NCBI RefSeq assembly: GCF_002563855.1
Contig: NZ_PDJQ01000001.1
Location: 682,001 to 746,000, forward strand
Direction: 5' to 3'
DNA length: 64,000 bases
Source of the DNA: Tepidiforma thermophila
GTDB taxonomy: Bacteria > Chloroflexota > Dehalococcoidia > Tepidiformales > Tepidiformaceae
Part shown: positions 25,194 to 33,508 of the stretch, piece by piece
How the letters are laid out: every line of letters starts with the position of its first letter
Position numbering within the stretch: position 1 is the stretch's first letter
Notes under the pieces: model-generated
What the model was told of the DNA's origin: nothing
Seen by the model: only the letters and a program-made list of their open reading frames with translations
Databases searched by the model: none
Position numbers and translations under genes: made by a program

Positions 25194-27371
25194 ATGATCC
25201 GCCCCCCATCGCCGCCGGTCTCTCGTCTCTCGGCAGCCGCCTTCGGGCTCGCCATCGCTGCCTGCGCCGCGCTCCTCGTCGCGCCCATCGATGGCCTCCG
25301 CACCGACCTGAACGAAGGCGACTTCGCACCCCGCACCCTCGAAGCAGCCCACGACGCCCAGTTCGTCTCCGAAGCGCTCACCGAAGCCGCCCGCGAACAG
25401 GCCGCCTCCGCGGTTCCCGAAGTCCCGCTCCCGCCCGACCCCCAGCTCACCGACCAGCGGGTCGCTGCCCTCCAGCGCTACCTCTCCGGCGTCCGCTCCA
25501 TCGTCGCCCGGACGGACCTGACCACCCAGCAGAAGGTCGACCTCGTCGCCGCCCTCGAAACCCCCTCCGCTATCAGCAGCACCACCCGCCTCTACCTGGT
25601 CGCCCTCGATACCACCGGCCTGAGCCTCTTCGAATCCCGCGCCGCCGACCTCCTCCGCGCCCTCATGAGCAGCCCCATCGGCCGCGGTGCTACCCCCGAA
25701 GAGCAGCAGCGCGACATCGCTGCCGCTGTCGAACAGCTCATCGCCCAGCGGGGGACCGCTTCTGAGGGTGAGCGCACCGCCCTCGCCGCACTTCTCCGTG
25801 CCTTTGCTGCCCCCAACTTCCGCGTCGATACGGCCGCCACCGAGCGCGCCCGCGAACAGGCCCGCGCCGCCGTCGCACCCGTCGTCCGCACCATCACCGC
25901 CGGCCAGGTGATCGTCACCGAGGGCCAGCGCATCACCGCCCAGGAGATTGAAGCCCTCCGCGCCACCGGCACCCTCCGCTCCGGTCTCGACCCCTACGCC
26001 CTCGGCGGCGCCGGCCTCATCGCCGCCGGCTTCGGCCTGGTCCTCGCGCTCTACTGCTACCTCCTCCAGCCGTTCGAACCCCCTGCCGGCCGCCGGCTGC
26101 TCGCAGCAGCGCTCGCCATCGTCGCCGCCCTCCTCGCCGCCCGGGCCGCCTTCCCCGTGCTCACCCCCGATGCCGACCGCACATTCCTCCTCCACGCCAT
26201 CCCCGTCTCCACCGCGGCCATCGTCGTCGCCTCCTTCTCCCGCGTCTCCTTCGCCGCCGTCGTCGCCCCGGCGGTCGGCATTTTCACCGCCTTCATCGGC
26301 GGCAGCTTCTCGCAGGTTGCCGGCTCCGCCTACATCGGCCCCCTCCAGGCGCTCGAGTACGCCATGGTCGCCACGGCCGGCGGCCTTGCAGGGGCAGCAG
26401 CCGTCTCCCGCGCCGAGAAGATCAACCGGTTCGCCCTCGCGGCCGTCACCACCACCGTCGCGACCGCCGCCGCCATGGCAGCCTTCTGGCTGTTCGAAAT
26501 GCCGCGCGCCAACATCGACCTTGCCTGGATCGGCCTCGCCGCCGCCATCCACGGCGTCGGCAGCGCTGTCCTCGGCCTCGGCATCTTCATCCTCCTCGCC
26601 TTCGCCCTTCGCATCACCTCCCGCATCCAGCTGCTCGAACTCGCCCAGCCGGAGCACCCGCTCCTCCGCCGCCTCCAGGAAGAGGCTCCCGGCACCTACC
26701 ACCACAGCATGCTCGTCGGCGCCCTCGCCGAGCGCGCCGCCGTCGCTATCGGCGCCGATGCCCTCCTCGCCCGCGTCGGCGCCTACTACCACGATGTCGG
26801 CAAGCTCGCCATGCCCGGGTACTACATCGAAAACATGATCGAGGCCGGCGCCGCCAATCCCCACGAGGGCCTCCCGCCCGAGGAGAGCGCCCGCATCATC
26901 CGCGCCCACGTCACCAACGGCCTCGAACTCGCCCGCCGCTACCGCCTCCCCGAAGCCGTCCGCGACTTCATCCCCCAGCACCACGGCACCCGGCTCGTCA
27001 GCTACTTCTACCGCACCGCCGTCCGCGAAGGCCGCCAGCCCGACCCGGCCGACTACCGCTACGCCGGCCCGCGCCCCCAGACCCGCGAAGCCGCCATCGT
27101 CATGCTCGCCGACTCCTGCGAAGCCGTCATCCGCGCCGGCGACCACGACCCGCCCGCCATCGACGCCGCCGTCGACGCCGTCATCGCCGAGCGCCTCGCC
27201 GAAGGCCAGCTCGACGAGTGCGACATCACCATGCGCGACCTCCAGGCGATCGCCCGCACCTTCAAAGCCACCTTCCGCGCCGTCTACCACCCGCGCGTCC
27301 GCTACCCCCAGCCTACCGCCGAAGAGCTCGCCTCCGTCGCCCGCGGCGAAACGCCCGTCCGCTCCCCCTGA
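25194..27371 (+). CDS. PgpH/YqfF-type 7TM-HD cyclic-di-AMP phosphodiesterase
   Basis: Encodes 725 residues with the layout of the family: one membrane anchor (about 12-30), a large extracytoplasmic 7TMR-HDED domain (about 31-260), seven membrane helices (about 260-470), then a cytoplasmic HD domain. The metal ligands are seen in TYHHSMLVG, YYHDVGKLAMP and PQHHGTR. In Gram-positive relatives it degrades cyclic di-AMP and responds to ppGpp. TATGCT (25176-25181) may be its -10 box, giving a leader of only about six bases. Unlike most genomes, ybeY does not follow; purQ does. Confidence 0.88.
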   Translation: MIRPPSPPVSRLSAAAFGLAIAACAALLVAPIDGLRTDLNEGDFAPRTLEAAHDAQFVSEALTEAAREQAASAVPEVPLPPDPQLTDQRVAALQRYLSGVRSIVARTDLTTQQKVDLVAALETPSAISSTTRLYLVALDTTGLSLFESRAADLLRALMSSPIGRGATPEEQQRDIAAAVEQLIAQRGTASEGERTALAALLRAFAAPNFRVDTAATERAREQARAAVAPVVRTITAGQVIVTEGQRITAQEIEALRATGTLRSGLDPYALGGAGLIAAGFGLVLALYCYLLQPFEPPAGRRLLAAALAIVAALLAARAAFPVLTPDADRTFLLHAIPVSTAAIVVASFSRVSFAAVVAPAVGIFTAFIGGSFSQVAGSAYIGPLQALEYAMVATAGGLAGAAAVSRAEKINRFALAAVTTTVATAAAMAAFWLFEMPRANIDLAWIGLAAAIHGVGSAVLGLGIFILLAFALRITSRIQLLELAQPEHPLLRRLQEEAPGTYHHSMLVGALAERAAVAIGADALLARVGAYYHDVGKLAMPGYYIENMIEAGAANPHEGLPPEESARIIRAHVTNGLELARRYRLPEAVRDFIPQHHGTRLVSYFYRTAVREGRQPDPADYRYAGPRPQTREAAIVMLADSCEAVIRAGDHDPPAIDAAVDAVIAERLAEGQLDECDITMRDLQAIARTFKATFRAVYHPRVRYPQPTAEELASVARGETPVRSP

Positions 27372-27406
27372 CCGGCCTCCGTTCGACACACCCGCGCGCC
27401 GCGCCG

Positions 27407-27412
27407 CACAAT
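27407..27412 (+). promoter_or_regulatory. -10-like element (CACAAT) of a probable leaderless transcript
   Basis: CACAAT lies at -12 to -7 from the purQ ATG (27419) in a gap of only 47 bases. No ribosome binding site is visible in CCCCGT before the ATG. Confidence 0.4.
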
Positions 27413-27418
27413 CCCCGT

Positions 27419-28120
27419 ATGCGCTTCGCCATCATCCGCTTCCCCGGTACCTGGAGCGACCGCGATACCTACCACGTCCTCCACGACATCCTCGAGCAGC
27501 AGGCCGAGATCGTCTGGCACCGCGAGACCGACCTCTCCCGCTTCGATGCCGTCGTCCTCCCCGGCGGCTTCTCCTACGGCGACTACCTCCGCTGCGGCGC
27601 CATCGCCCGCTTCTCCCCCGTCATGGAGTCGGTCATCGCCTTCGCCGAGGCCGGGAAGCCGGTGATCGGTATCTGCAACGGCTTCCAGGTGCTCTGCGAA
27701 AGCCACCTCCTTCCTGGCGCGCTCATGTGCAACGCCAGCCTCCAGTTCCGCTGCGAATGGGTCTACCTCCGCCGCGAGGGCGGCTCCAGCCCCTGGGTCG
27801 ACGCCATCCCCCAGGGCGACGTCCTCCGCGTCCCCATCAGCCACGGCGAAGGCAACTACTACGCCGACCCCGAAACGCTCGACCGCCTCGAAGCCGCCGG
27901 CCGCGTCGTCTTCCGCTACTGCGACGCTGCCGGCAACGTCACCCCCGAGGCCAACCCGAACGGCTCAGCCCGCAACATCGCCGGCATCATCAACGAACGC
28001 GGCAATGTGCTCGGCATGATGCCCCACCCCGAGCGCGCCGGCGAACCCCTCGTCGGGGGCACCGACGGCAACCGCATCTGGGAATCCGTCATCCGCAGCG
28101 CCGTCGAAACCGTCCGTTAG
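27419..28120 (+). CDS. purQ: phosphoribosylformylglycinamidine synthase glutaminase subunit
   Basis: Encodes 233 residues, a class I glutamine amidotransferase. The nucleophile is C86 in GICNGFQVL, and the His/Glu pair lies in MMPHPERA. The substrate-binding [17 protein letters not shown] block is standard. PurQ makes ammonia from glutamine for PurL in the fourth step of purine synthesis, in a complex that also contains PurS. No purS is seen nearby. A hairpin follows, and a DUF4389 gene separates purQ from purL. Confidence 0.94.
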   Translation: MRFAIIRFPGTWSDRDTYHVLHDILEQQAEIVWHRETDLSRFDAVVLPGGFSYGDYLRCGAIARFSPVMESVIAFAEAGKPVIGICNGFQVLCESHLLPGALMCNASLQFRCEWVYLRREGGSSPWVDAIPQGDVLRVPISHGEGNYYADPETLDRLEAAGRVVFRYCDAAGNVTPEANPNGSARNIAGIINERGNVLGMMPHPERAGEPLVGGTDGNRIWESVIRSAVETVR

Positions 28121-28125
28121 CCCGA

Positions 28126-28144
28126 GCGAAATCCCTGATTTCGC
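28126..28144 (+). terminator. stem-loop downstream of purQ
   Basis: GCGAAATC (28126-28133) pairs perfectly with GATTTCGC (28137-28144) around a three-base loop. It is followed by an A/T-rich stretch (AACAAAATCTTTACA), so it is a plausible terminator just before the next promoter. Confidence 0.65.
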
Positions 28145-28153
28145 AACAAAATC

Positions 28154-28183
28154 TTTACACGACAACATTGCGGAGCGCAGAAT
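28154..28183 (+). promoter_or_regulatory. candidate promoter of the DUF4389 gene
   Basis: TTTACA (28154-28159) and CAGAAT (28178-28183) are 18 bases apart, giving a leader of about 58 bases with GGGAG near the GTG start at 28248. Confidence 0.45.
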
Positions 28184-28247
28184 CCCGGCGCGAACCTGTC
28201 GCGTTCGCCGGCGCGGGCCCAGAGGGCCGGCCGCAGGGAGAACCGCC

Positions 28248-28835
28248 GTGTCCGCAGCAACATCGCCCGCCTACCCGTTCGGCCTCGATGTCGATGCCCC
28301 GTCCGCCCAGGGCCGCCTGACCATCCTGTTCCGCGGCATCCTGGCCATCCCCCACCTCCTCATCGTCAACATCCTCGCCAACCTCATCCAGCTCCTCGTC
28401 TTCTTCGCCTGGGTGGTCATCATCATCACCGGCAAACTCCCATCCGGCATCGCGAACCTCATCCTCGGCGTCTTCCACTGGGAAATGCGCGTCTGGGGCT
28501 ACACGTACCTCCTCGCCGGCCGCTACCCGCCCTTCGCCTTCGGCGAAGACACCTCCTACCCCATCCGCCTCTGGGGCCAGCCCGAACTTGAAGGCCGCAA
28601 CCGCCTCAGCGTCTTCTTCCGCATCATCCTCGTCATCCCGCACCTCATCCTCATCGTTATCCTCGCCGTCATCGCCCTCGTCCTGCTGGTCATCGGCTGG
28701 GTCGTCGGCATCTTCACCGGGCAGATCCCCGGCGGCATCCACAACTTCCTCGCCGGCTTCAGCCGCTGGTACGCCCGGGTGACGGCCTACATCTACCTCC
28801 TCACCGACCGGTACCCGCCCTTCAGCCTGAGCTGA
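28248..28835 (+). CDS. DUF4389 membrane protein with two homologous halves
   Basis: Encodes 195 residues starting at a GTG behind GGGAG. The protein is built as an internal duplication: each half has R-L-T/S-I/V-F-F-R, I-P-H-L-I/L, a hydrophobic hairpin, a G-K/Q-L/I-P-x-G-I-x-N motif and ends with RYPPF. Four membrane segments in two hairpins are predicted. Function of DUF4389 is unknown. It breaks the usual purS-purQ-purL order, which may be accidental; it has its own promoter. Confidence 0.85.
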   Translation: MSAATSPAYPFGLDVDAPSAQGRLTILFRGILAIPHLLIVNILANLIQLLVFFAWVVIIITGKLPSGIANLILGVFHWEMRVWGYTYLLAGRYPPFAFGEDTSYPIRLWGQPELEGRNRLSVFFRIILVIPHLILIVILAVIALVLLVIGWVVGIFTGQIPGGIHNFLAGFSRWYARVTAYIYLLTDRYPPFSLS

Positions 28836-28883
28836 CCGCCCCGGCCCGCTGCCGTCCCCCTCACCCGTACGCCCTGTCCCGCG

Positions 28884-28889
28884 TACCAT
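28884..28889 (+). promoter_or_regulatory. -10 element (TACCAT) of a probable leaderless transcript
   Basis: TACCAT lies at -12 to -7 from the purL ATG at 28896. No -35 box or ribosome binding site is visible. Confidence 0.5.
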
Positions 28890-28895
28890 AGCCCC

Positions 28896-31124
28896 ATGCC
28901 CGTCGACCAGGCCGCCCTCGATGCCGTCGCCCTCAGCCGCGACGAGTACGACCTCCTCGTGCAGCGGCTCGGCCGCGAACCGAACGAGGTCGAACTCGGC
29001 ATGTTCGGCTCCCTCTGGAGCGAGCACTGCGGCTACAAGAACAGCAAACCGCTGCTCCGCCTCCTCCCCTCCAGCGGCCCGCGCGTCCTCACCGCCGTCG
29101 GAGCCGAAAACGCCGGCGCCATCGACATCGGCGACGGCCGCTGCGTCGTCATGAAGGTCGAGTCCCACAACCATCCCTCCGCCATCGAGCCGTACCAGGG
29201 CGCGGCCACCGGCGTCGGCGGCATCGTCCGCGATATCTTCGCCATGGGCGCCTACCCCATCGCCATCCTCGATTCCCTCCGCTTCGGCCCCATCGACAAC
29301 CCCCAGGACCGCTACCTCTTCCACGGCGTCGTCGCCGGCATCGGCGGCTACGGCAACTGCCTCGGCATCCCCACCGTCGGCGGCGAAGTCTTCTTCGCCG
29401 AACCGTACGCCGGCACCCCGCTCGTCAACGCCATGTGCGTCGGCGTCGCCGAAACCGCAAAGCTGCTCAGCGCCCGCGCCCAGGGCGAAGGCAACGTCCT
29501 CCTCCTCGTCGGCGCCGATACCGGCCGCGACGGCATCCACGGCGCCAGCGGCCTCGCCTCCCGCACCGACCCCGAGGCACGCTTCGAAGAGATGCGCCCC
29601 GCCGTCCAGGTCGGCAACCCCTTCCTCGAAAAGCTCCTCATGGAGGCCTGCTACGAACTCGCCTCCCAGCACCGCGACTGGGTCGTCGGCCTCCAGGACC
29701 TCGGTGCCGCCGGCCTCACCAGCTCCGTCGTCGAATGCTGCGCCAAAGGCGGCTCCGGCGCCATCCTCGACCTCGAAAAGGTCCCCCGCCGCGAACAGGG
29801 CATGACCCCGTACGAGGTCATGCTCTCCGAAAGCCAGGAGCGGATGCTCGTCATCGCCAAAAAAGAGCACGTCGCCGATGTCACCGCCCTCTTCGAGCGG
29901 TGGGAGCTCCACTGCGCAGCCATCGGCGTCGTCACCAGCGGCAACGAAGTCGTCGTGCGCGAGCACGGCGTCGAAGTCGCCCGCGTCCCGGTCGATATCG
30001 CCACCGACCCGCCCCAGTACCGCCGCCAGGGCGTCCGCCCCGCCGAACTCGCCGAACTGAACGCCTTCGACCCCGGCACCCTGCCGGACCTCGCGTCGGA
30101 CCGGGCGGCCGAAACCCTCCTCCGCCTGCTCGCCCGCCCCAACATCGCCTCGAAGCGCGGCGTCTTCCGGCAGTACGACCACCAGGTGCTCGCCAACACC
30201 GTCGTCCCCCCGGGCGGTGATGCCGCCGTCCTCCGCGTGCCCGGCACCGGCCGCGGCATCGCCGTCAAGACGGACGGCAACGCCCGCCTCGTCTACCTCG
30301 ACCCCTACACCGGCGGCGCCATCGCCGTCGCCGAGGCCGCCCGCAACGTCGTCTGCACCGGCGCCCTCCCCGTCGCCGTCACCGACTGCCTCAACTTCGG
30401 CAACCCTGAGCGCCCCGACGTGTACTACACCCTCGAGCACGCCATCCGCGGCATCGCCGAGGCCTGCCTCCAGCTCGAAACTCCCGTGGTCAGCGGCAAC
30501 GTCTCCCTCTATAACGAAGCCGGCGGCCGCCCCGTCTACCCCACCCCCGTCATCGGCATGCTCGGCCTCCTCGACGACGTCGCCCGCCACCTGCGCGCCG
30601 CCTTCCCCGGCCCGGGCTGCCAGGTCGTCCTCCTCGGCGCCGGCCTCGAACAGCCCGCCAGCACCCTCGGAGGCTCCGAGTACCTCGAAGCCGAGCACGG
30701 CCGCGTCGCCGGCATGCCCGCCATCGACCTTGCCCTTGAGAAGCGGCTCCACCAGCTCGTCCTCCAGGCCCACGCCGAAGGGCTCCTCCTCAGCGCCCAT
30801 GACTGCTCCGAAGGGGGCCTCGCCGTCGCCCTCGCCGAGAGCTGCATCCTCGGCGGCTGCGGATTCGTCGGCCCGGCCGAGCTCCCCGGCCGGCTCGATG
30901 CCGCCCTCTTCGGCGAAGCCCAGTCCCGCATCATCGTCACCATCCCCGCCGATACCTACCGCCAGGGCGGCGGCCTCGCCCGCCTGCGCGACCTCGGCGC
31001 AGCACTCGGCGTGCCCGTCACCCCGCTCGGGCGCACCACGCCCGAACCCCGCTTCCGTCTCGGCCCCATCGAAGCCGAAATCGATGCCCTGCGCGCCGCC
31101 TACGAGTCGCTCATCGACGCCTGA
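28896..31124 (+). CDS. purL: phosphoribosylformylglycinamidine synthase large subunit
   Basis: Encodes 742 residues, the normal size of the small-type PurL that works with separate PurQ and PurS. The conserved SLWSEHCGYKNS (45-56 region), the ATP-binding VKVESHNHPSAIEPYQGAATG and GGEVFFAEPY blocks, and the second-half repeat (GDAAVLRVPGTGRGIAVKTDGN) are all present, as is DCSEGGLAVALAE. It makes FGAM from FGAR with ammonia delivered by PurQ. It starts 60 bases after the DUF4389 gene and seems to have its own leaderless promoter. Confidence 0.95.
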   Translation: MPVDQAALDAVALSRDEYDLLVQRLGREPNEVELGMFGSLWSEHCGYKNSKPLLRLLPSSGPRVLTAVGAENAGAIDIGDGRCVVMKVESHNHPSAIEPYQGAATGVGGIVRDIFAMGAYPIAILDSLRFGPIDNPQDRYLFHGVVAGIGGYGNCLGIPTVGGEVFFAEPYAGTPLVNAMCVGVAETAKLLSARAQGEGNVLLLVGADTGRDGIHGASGLASRTDPEARFEEMRPAVQVGNPFLEKLLMEACYELASQHRDWVVGLQDLGAAGLTSSVVECCAKGGSGAILDLEKVPRREQGMTPYEVMLSESQERMLVIAKKEHVADVTALFERWELHCAAIGVVTSGNEVVVREHGVEVARVPVDIATDPPQYRRQGVRPAELAELNAFDPGTLPDLASDRAAETLLRLLARPNIASKRGVFRQYDHQVLANTVVPPGGDAAVLRVPGTGRGIAVKTDGNARLVYLDPYTGGAIAVAEAARNVVCTGALPVAVTDCLNFGNPERPDVYYTLEHAIRGIAEACLQLETPVVSGNVSLYNEAGGRPVYPTPVIGMLGLLDDVARHLRAAFPGPGCQVVLLGAGLEQPASTLGGSEYLEAEHGRVAGMPAIDLALEKRLHQLVLQAHAEGLLLSAHDCSEGGLAVALAESCILGGCGFVGPAELPGRLDAALFGEAQSRIIVTIPADTYRQGGGLARLRDLGAALGVPVTPLGRTTPEPRFRLGPIEAEIDALRAAYESLIDA

Positions 31125-31147
31125 CCGCGTCGGTCCGCCGTTTCCGG

Positions 31148-31153
31148 TATGCT
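31148..31153 (+). promoter_or_regulatory. -10 element (TATGCT) of a probable leaderless transcript
   Basis: TATGCT lies at -12 to -7 from the GTG at 31160, in the 35-base gap after purL. A leaderless GTG start would thus be used. Confidence 0.5.
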
Positions 31154-31159
31154 GAGCCT

Positions 31160-32332
31160 GTGTTCGGCGGATCCCTGCGCGTCGCCCGCCTCTTCGGCAT
31201 CGACATCGAAGTCCACCCCTCGTGGTTCCTGATCCTCGCCTTCCTCTCCTACTCCCTCTCTGAGGGGCTCTTCCCCGCCCGCTACGAGGGCTGGGGCACC
31301 GGCACCTACTGGGCGGTCGGCGTCACGGCCGCTTTCCTCCTCTTCTTCACCGTCCTCCTCCACGAGCTCGCCCATGCGCTGGTCGCGAAACGCCGCGGCC
31401 TCCCCGTGCCGCGCATCACCCTCTTCATCTTCGGCGGCGTCTCCCACCTTGCCCGCCAGCCGTCTTCCGCCGGTGAGGAGTTCCAGATTGCCGCGGCCGG
31501 CCCCGCCACCAGTTTCGTCATCGCCGCCGTCACCGGCCTGGCCGCCCTCCTCCTCGGCTCCCTCAACGAGCAGCTCGAGGCCATCCTCTACTACCTCGCC
31601 GCGGTCAACGCCCTCCTCGGCGTCTTCAACATGCTCCCCGGCTTCCCGCTCGATGGCGGCCGCGTCCTCCGCTCCATCGCCTGGAAGCGGAGCGGCAGCT
31701 TCCGCAAGGCCACCCGCACCGCCGCCGGCGTCGGCGAGCTCTTCGGCTACATGCTCATGACCATCGGTTTCTTCATCCTCCTCGGCGGCTTCCTCCTCGA
31801 TGGGCTCTGGCTCATGTTCATCGGCTGGTTCCTCCTCGGCGCCGCCCGGGGGGAAGCCTCCAACCTCCAGCTCGAAGGCGTCCTCCGGCGCCTCACCGCC
31901 CGCGATGTCATGCGCGCCGACTTCCCCACTGTCGTCCCCGGCCTCCCGCTCCAGGCCGTTGTCGATGAGTACATGGTCGGCCAGGGCGAGCGCGCCGTCA
32001 TCGTCGAAAACGGCGGCGTTGTCCTCGGCATCCTCACCGTCACCGATATCCGCCGCGTCCCCCGCTCGGAATGGCCCTACACCCCGGCCCAGGCCGCCAT
32101 GACCCCCCGCGAGCGCGTGATCACCGTCGACGCCGCAACCCCCGCGGTCGATGTCCTGGCGCTCCTCGGCGAGAAGGCGCTCAACCAGGTGCCCGTCCTC
32201 GAAAACGGCCGGATGGTCGGCCTCGTCACCCGCCGGGAAATCCTCGACCGGCTCCAGCTCGCCGAGAGCCTCGGCGCCAACACCCCCGCCATCGACGAAG
32301 AACGTCCCGCAGCCCCCACGCCCGGCGCCTGA
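31160..32332 (+). CDS. site-2-protease-like M50 metalloprotease with CBS pair
   Basis: Encodes 390 residues from a leaderless-type GTG. The zinc motif H-E-x-x-H is in VLLHELAHALV (about residues 68-78) and the third ligand Asp is in NMLPGFPLDGGRVLRS. Six membrane helices surround these motifs. Two CBS domains follow (about 245-365), ending RREILDRLQL, which usually sense adenosyl nucleotides. This is the SpoIVFB/S2P group III layout; its substrate would be a membrane-bound regulator such as an anti-sigma factor, none of which is obvious nearby. It is convergent with the lipoprotein gene. Confidence 0.9.
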   Translation: MFGGSLRVARLFGIDIEVHPSWFLILAFLSYSLSEGLFPARYEGWGTGTYWAVGVTAAFLLFFTVLLHELAHALVAKRRGLPVPRITLFIFGGVSHLARQPSSAGEEFQIAAAGPATSFVIAAVTGLAALLLGSLNEQLEAILYYLAAVNALLGVFNMLPGFPLDGGRVLRSIAWKRSGSFRKATRTAAGVGELFGYMLMTIGFFILLGGFLLDGLWLMFIGWFLLGAARGEASNLQLEGVLRRLTARDVMRADFPTVVPGLPLQAVVDEYMVGQGERAVIVENGGVVLGILTVTDIRRVPRSEWPYTPAQAAMTPRERVITVDAATPAVDVLALLGEKALNQVPVLENGRMVGLVTRREILDRLQLAESLGANTPAIDEERPAAPTPGA

Positions 32333-32347
32333 GCGCCGCGCAGGCCC

Positions 32348-33508
32348 CTATCGCCTGCCGTCTGCCAGCGGGCGCCGCGCCCACTCCTCCCAGAGCGCCC
32401 ACGCCTGCTTGTTCGACCCATCCGAGCGCCGCAGCCCGATATCCTTGAACGCCACCGCCGGGCCGGTCGTCGCAAACGCCGGGTCGAGCGCCGCGAACCA
32501 CACCACCCCGCTGAACCCGAGCGCCTCCGCCTCCGTCAGCACCCGCTGCAGGTACGCCTTCTGCTCCGCTTCCGTGCCGACCGCCTCCCGGCCCTCCACT
32601 GGCGCCGACGGATAGCCCGTCTCCGCCACCAGGATCTCCCCGTCCCAGCGCGTCCGAAGCTGGCGGTAGTAATCCTCGCGGATGTCGGCCACGCTCCGCA
32701 CCTCGCCCAGGAACGGGTAGGTGCTGACCGCCAGCACGTCCATCCTCCCGCGGAACCGTTCGATCAGCTCCCACCGCGGCGGGTGCACCTGCCCGAACGT
32801 CCCCTCGAGGTCCTCCAGCTGCCACGTCGGGAACACCTTCGTCCCCGGGCTGTTCCCCTTCACCACCGCGTACGCCTCGTCGTACAGCGTCGCGAACGCC
32901 TCGAACTGCCGCGGCGCCCGCTCATACGTCATGTTGATCTCCAGCCCGAGCGCCATGTACGCCGGCTTGTAGTTCTTCGCGATGTAGGCGGCATAGGCCA
33001 CGAACGCGGCCCGCACGCCCGGGTCTTCGAACCCGGCCTGCACATCGACCGACGACGGCAGGTTCGCCAGCCGGCTCCGCTGCACCGCCCCATCCGTCGG
33101 GTCGATCGCGTAGTAGAGCCGGAGATTGCTGTACTGCTTTAAGAGTGCCGTCTCCAGCCGCGTCGTCTCCGCCGTTGCGTTCGAAATCGTCCCGCCCGGG
33201 AGGAACTCCGCCCACGGCGGCGTCCGCTGGATGAGGAGGAGGTCGGCGTACTGCGCCGCCGTCGCGAACGCCTGGATGTACGACTCGCTCGTCAGCTCCG
33301 CCGGCAGCGAGCTGAAGCCGAGCAGCACCGTCCGCGGCTCGCCCGCCGGCTCGGGCCGCACCACCGTCGGGCCGGGGCCCGCCGGTCCGGCCTCCGGCGC
33401 CCCGGTATCCTCCGCGCCCTCGGTCCGGCAGCCGGTAAAGGCCAGCCCGGTCAGCGCCAGCAGCGCTGCTACAATCCAGCTGGCGGGGACCCACGAGGAG
33501 CGGCGCAT
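32348..33508 (-). CDS. glycoside-hydrolase-like lipoprotein
   Basis: Encodes 386 residues from the ATG at 33508. The signal peptide ends in a lipobox, LAFTGC, so the mature protein is membrane-anchored outside. The body looks like a (beta/alpha)8 barrel: YYAIDPTD, YMALGLEINM, VLAVSTYPFLG and ILVAETGYPSAP, the last carrying a likely catalytic Glu, then GVVWFAALDP. This pattern resembles endo-acting families such as GH53 or GH17, but I cannot name the family or glycan. Its ATG overlaps the ATG of the divergent penicillin-binding protein gene through CATG (33506-33509). Confidence 0.75.
   Translation of the reverse strand: MRRSSWVPASWIVAALLALTGLAFTGCRTEGAEDTGAPEAGPAGPGPTVVRPEPAGEPRTVLLGFSSLPAELTSESYIQAFATAAQYADLLLIQRTPPWAEFLPGGTISNATAETTRLETALLKQYSNLRLYYAIDPTDGAVQRSRLANLPSSVDVQAGFEDPGVRAAFVAYAAYIAKNYKPAYMALGLEINMTYERAPRQFEAFATLYDEAYAVVKGNSPGTKVFPTWQLEDLEGTFGQVHPPRWELIERFRGRMDVLAVSTYPFLGEVRSVADIREDYYRQLRTRWDGEILVAETGYPSAPVEGREAVGTEAEQKAYLQRVLTEAEALGFSGVVWFAALDPAFATTGPAVAFKDIGLRRSDGSNKQAWALWEEWARRPLADGRR
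33470..33475 (+). promoter_or_regulatory. -10 element (TACAAT) for the penicillin-binding protein gene
   Basis: TACAAT lies 31 bases before the ATG at 33507 and inside the start of the opposite lipoprotein gene. A leader with the ribosome binding site GAGGAG follows. The matching -35 region is poor. Confidence 0.45.

Noticed and set aside
28155-30800. 881-codon minus-strand frame across DUF4389 and purL
   Set aside because: Antisense to two recognisable genes and very Gly/Ala/Glu/Asp rich, as expected from GC-rich shadow frames.
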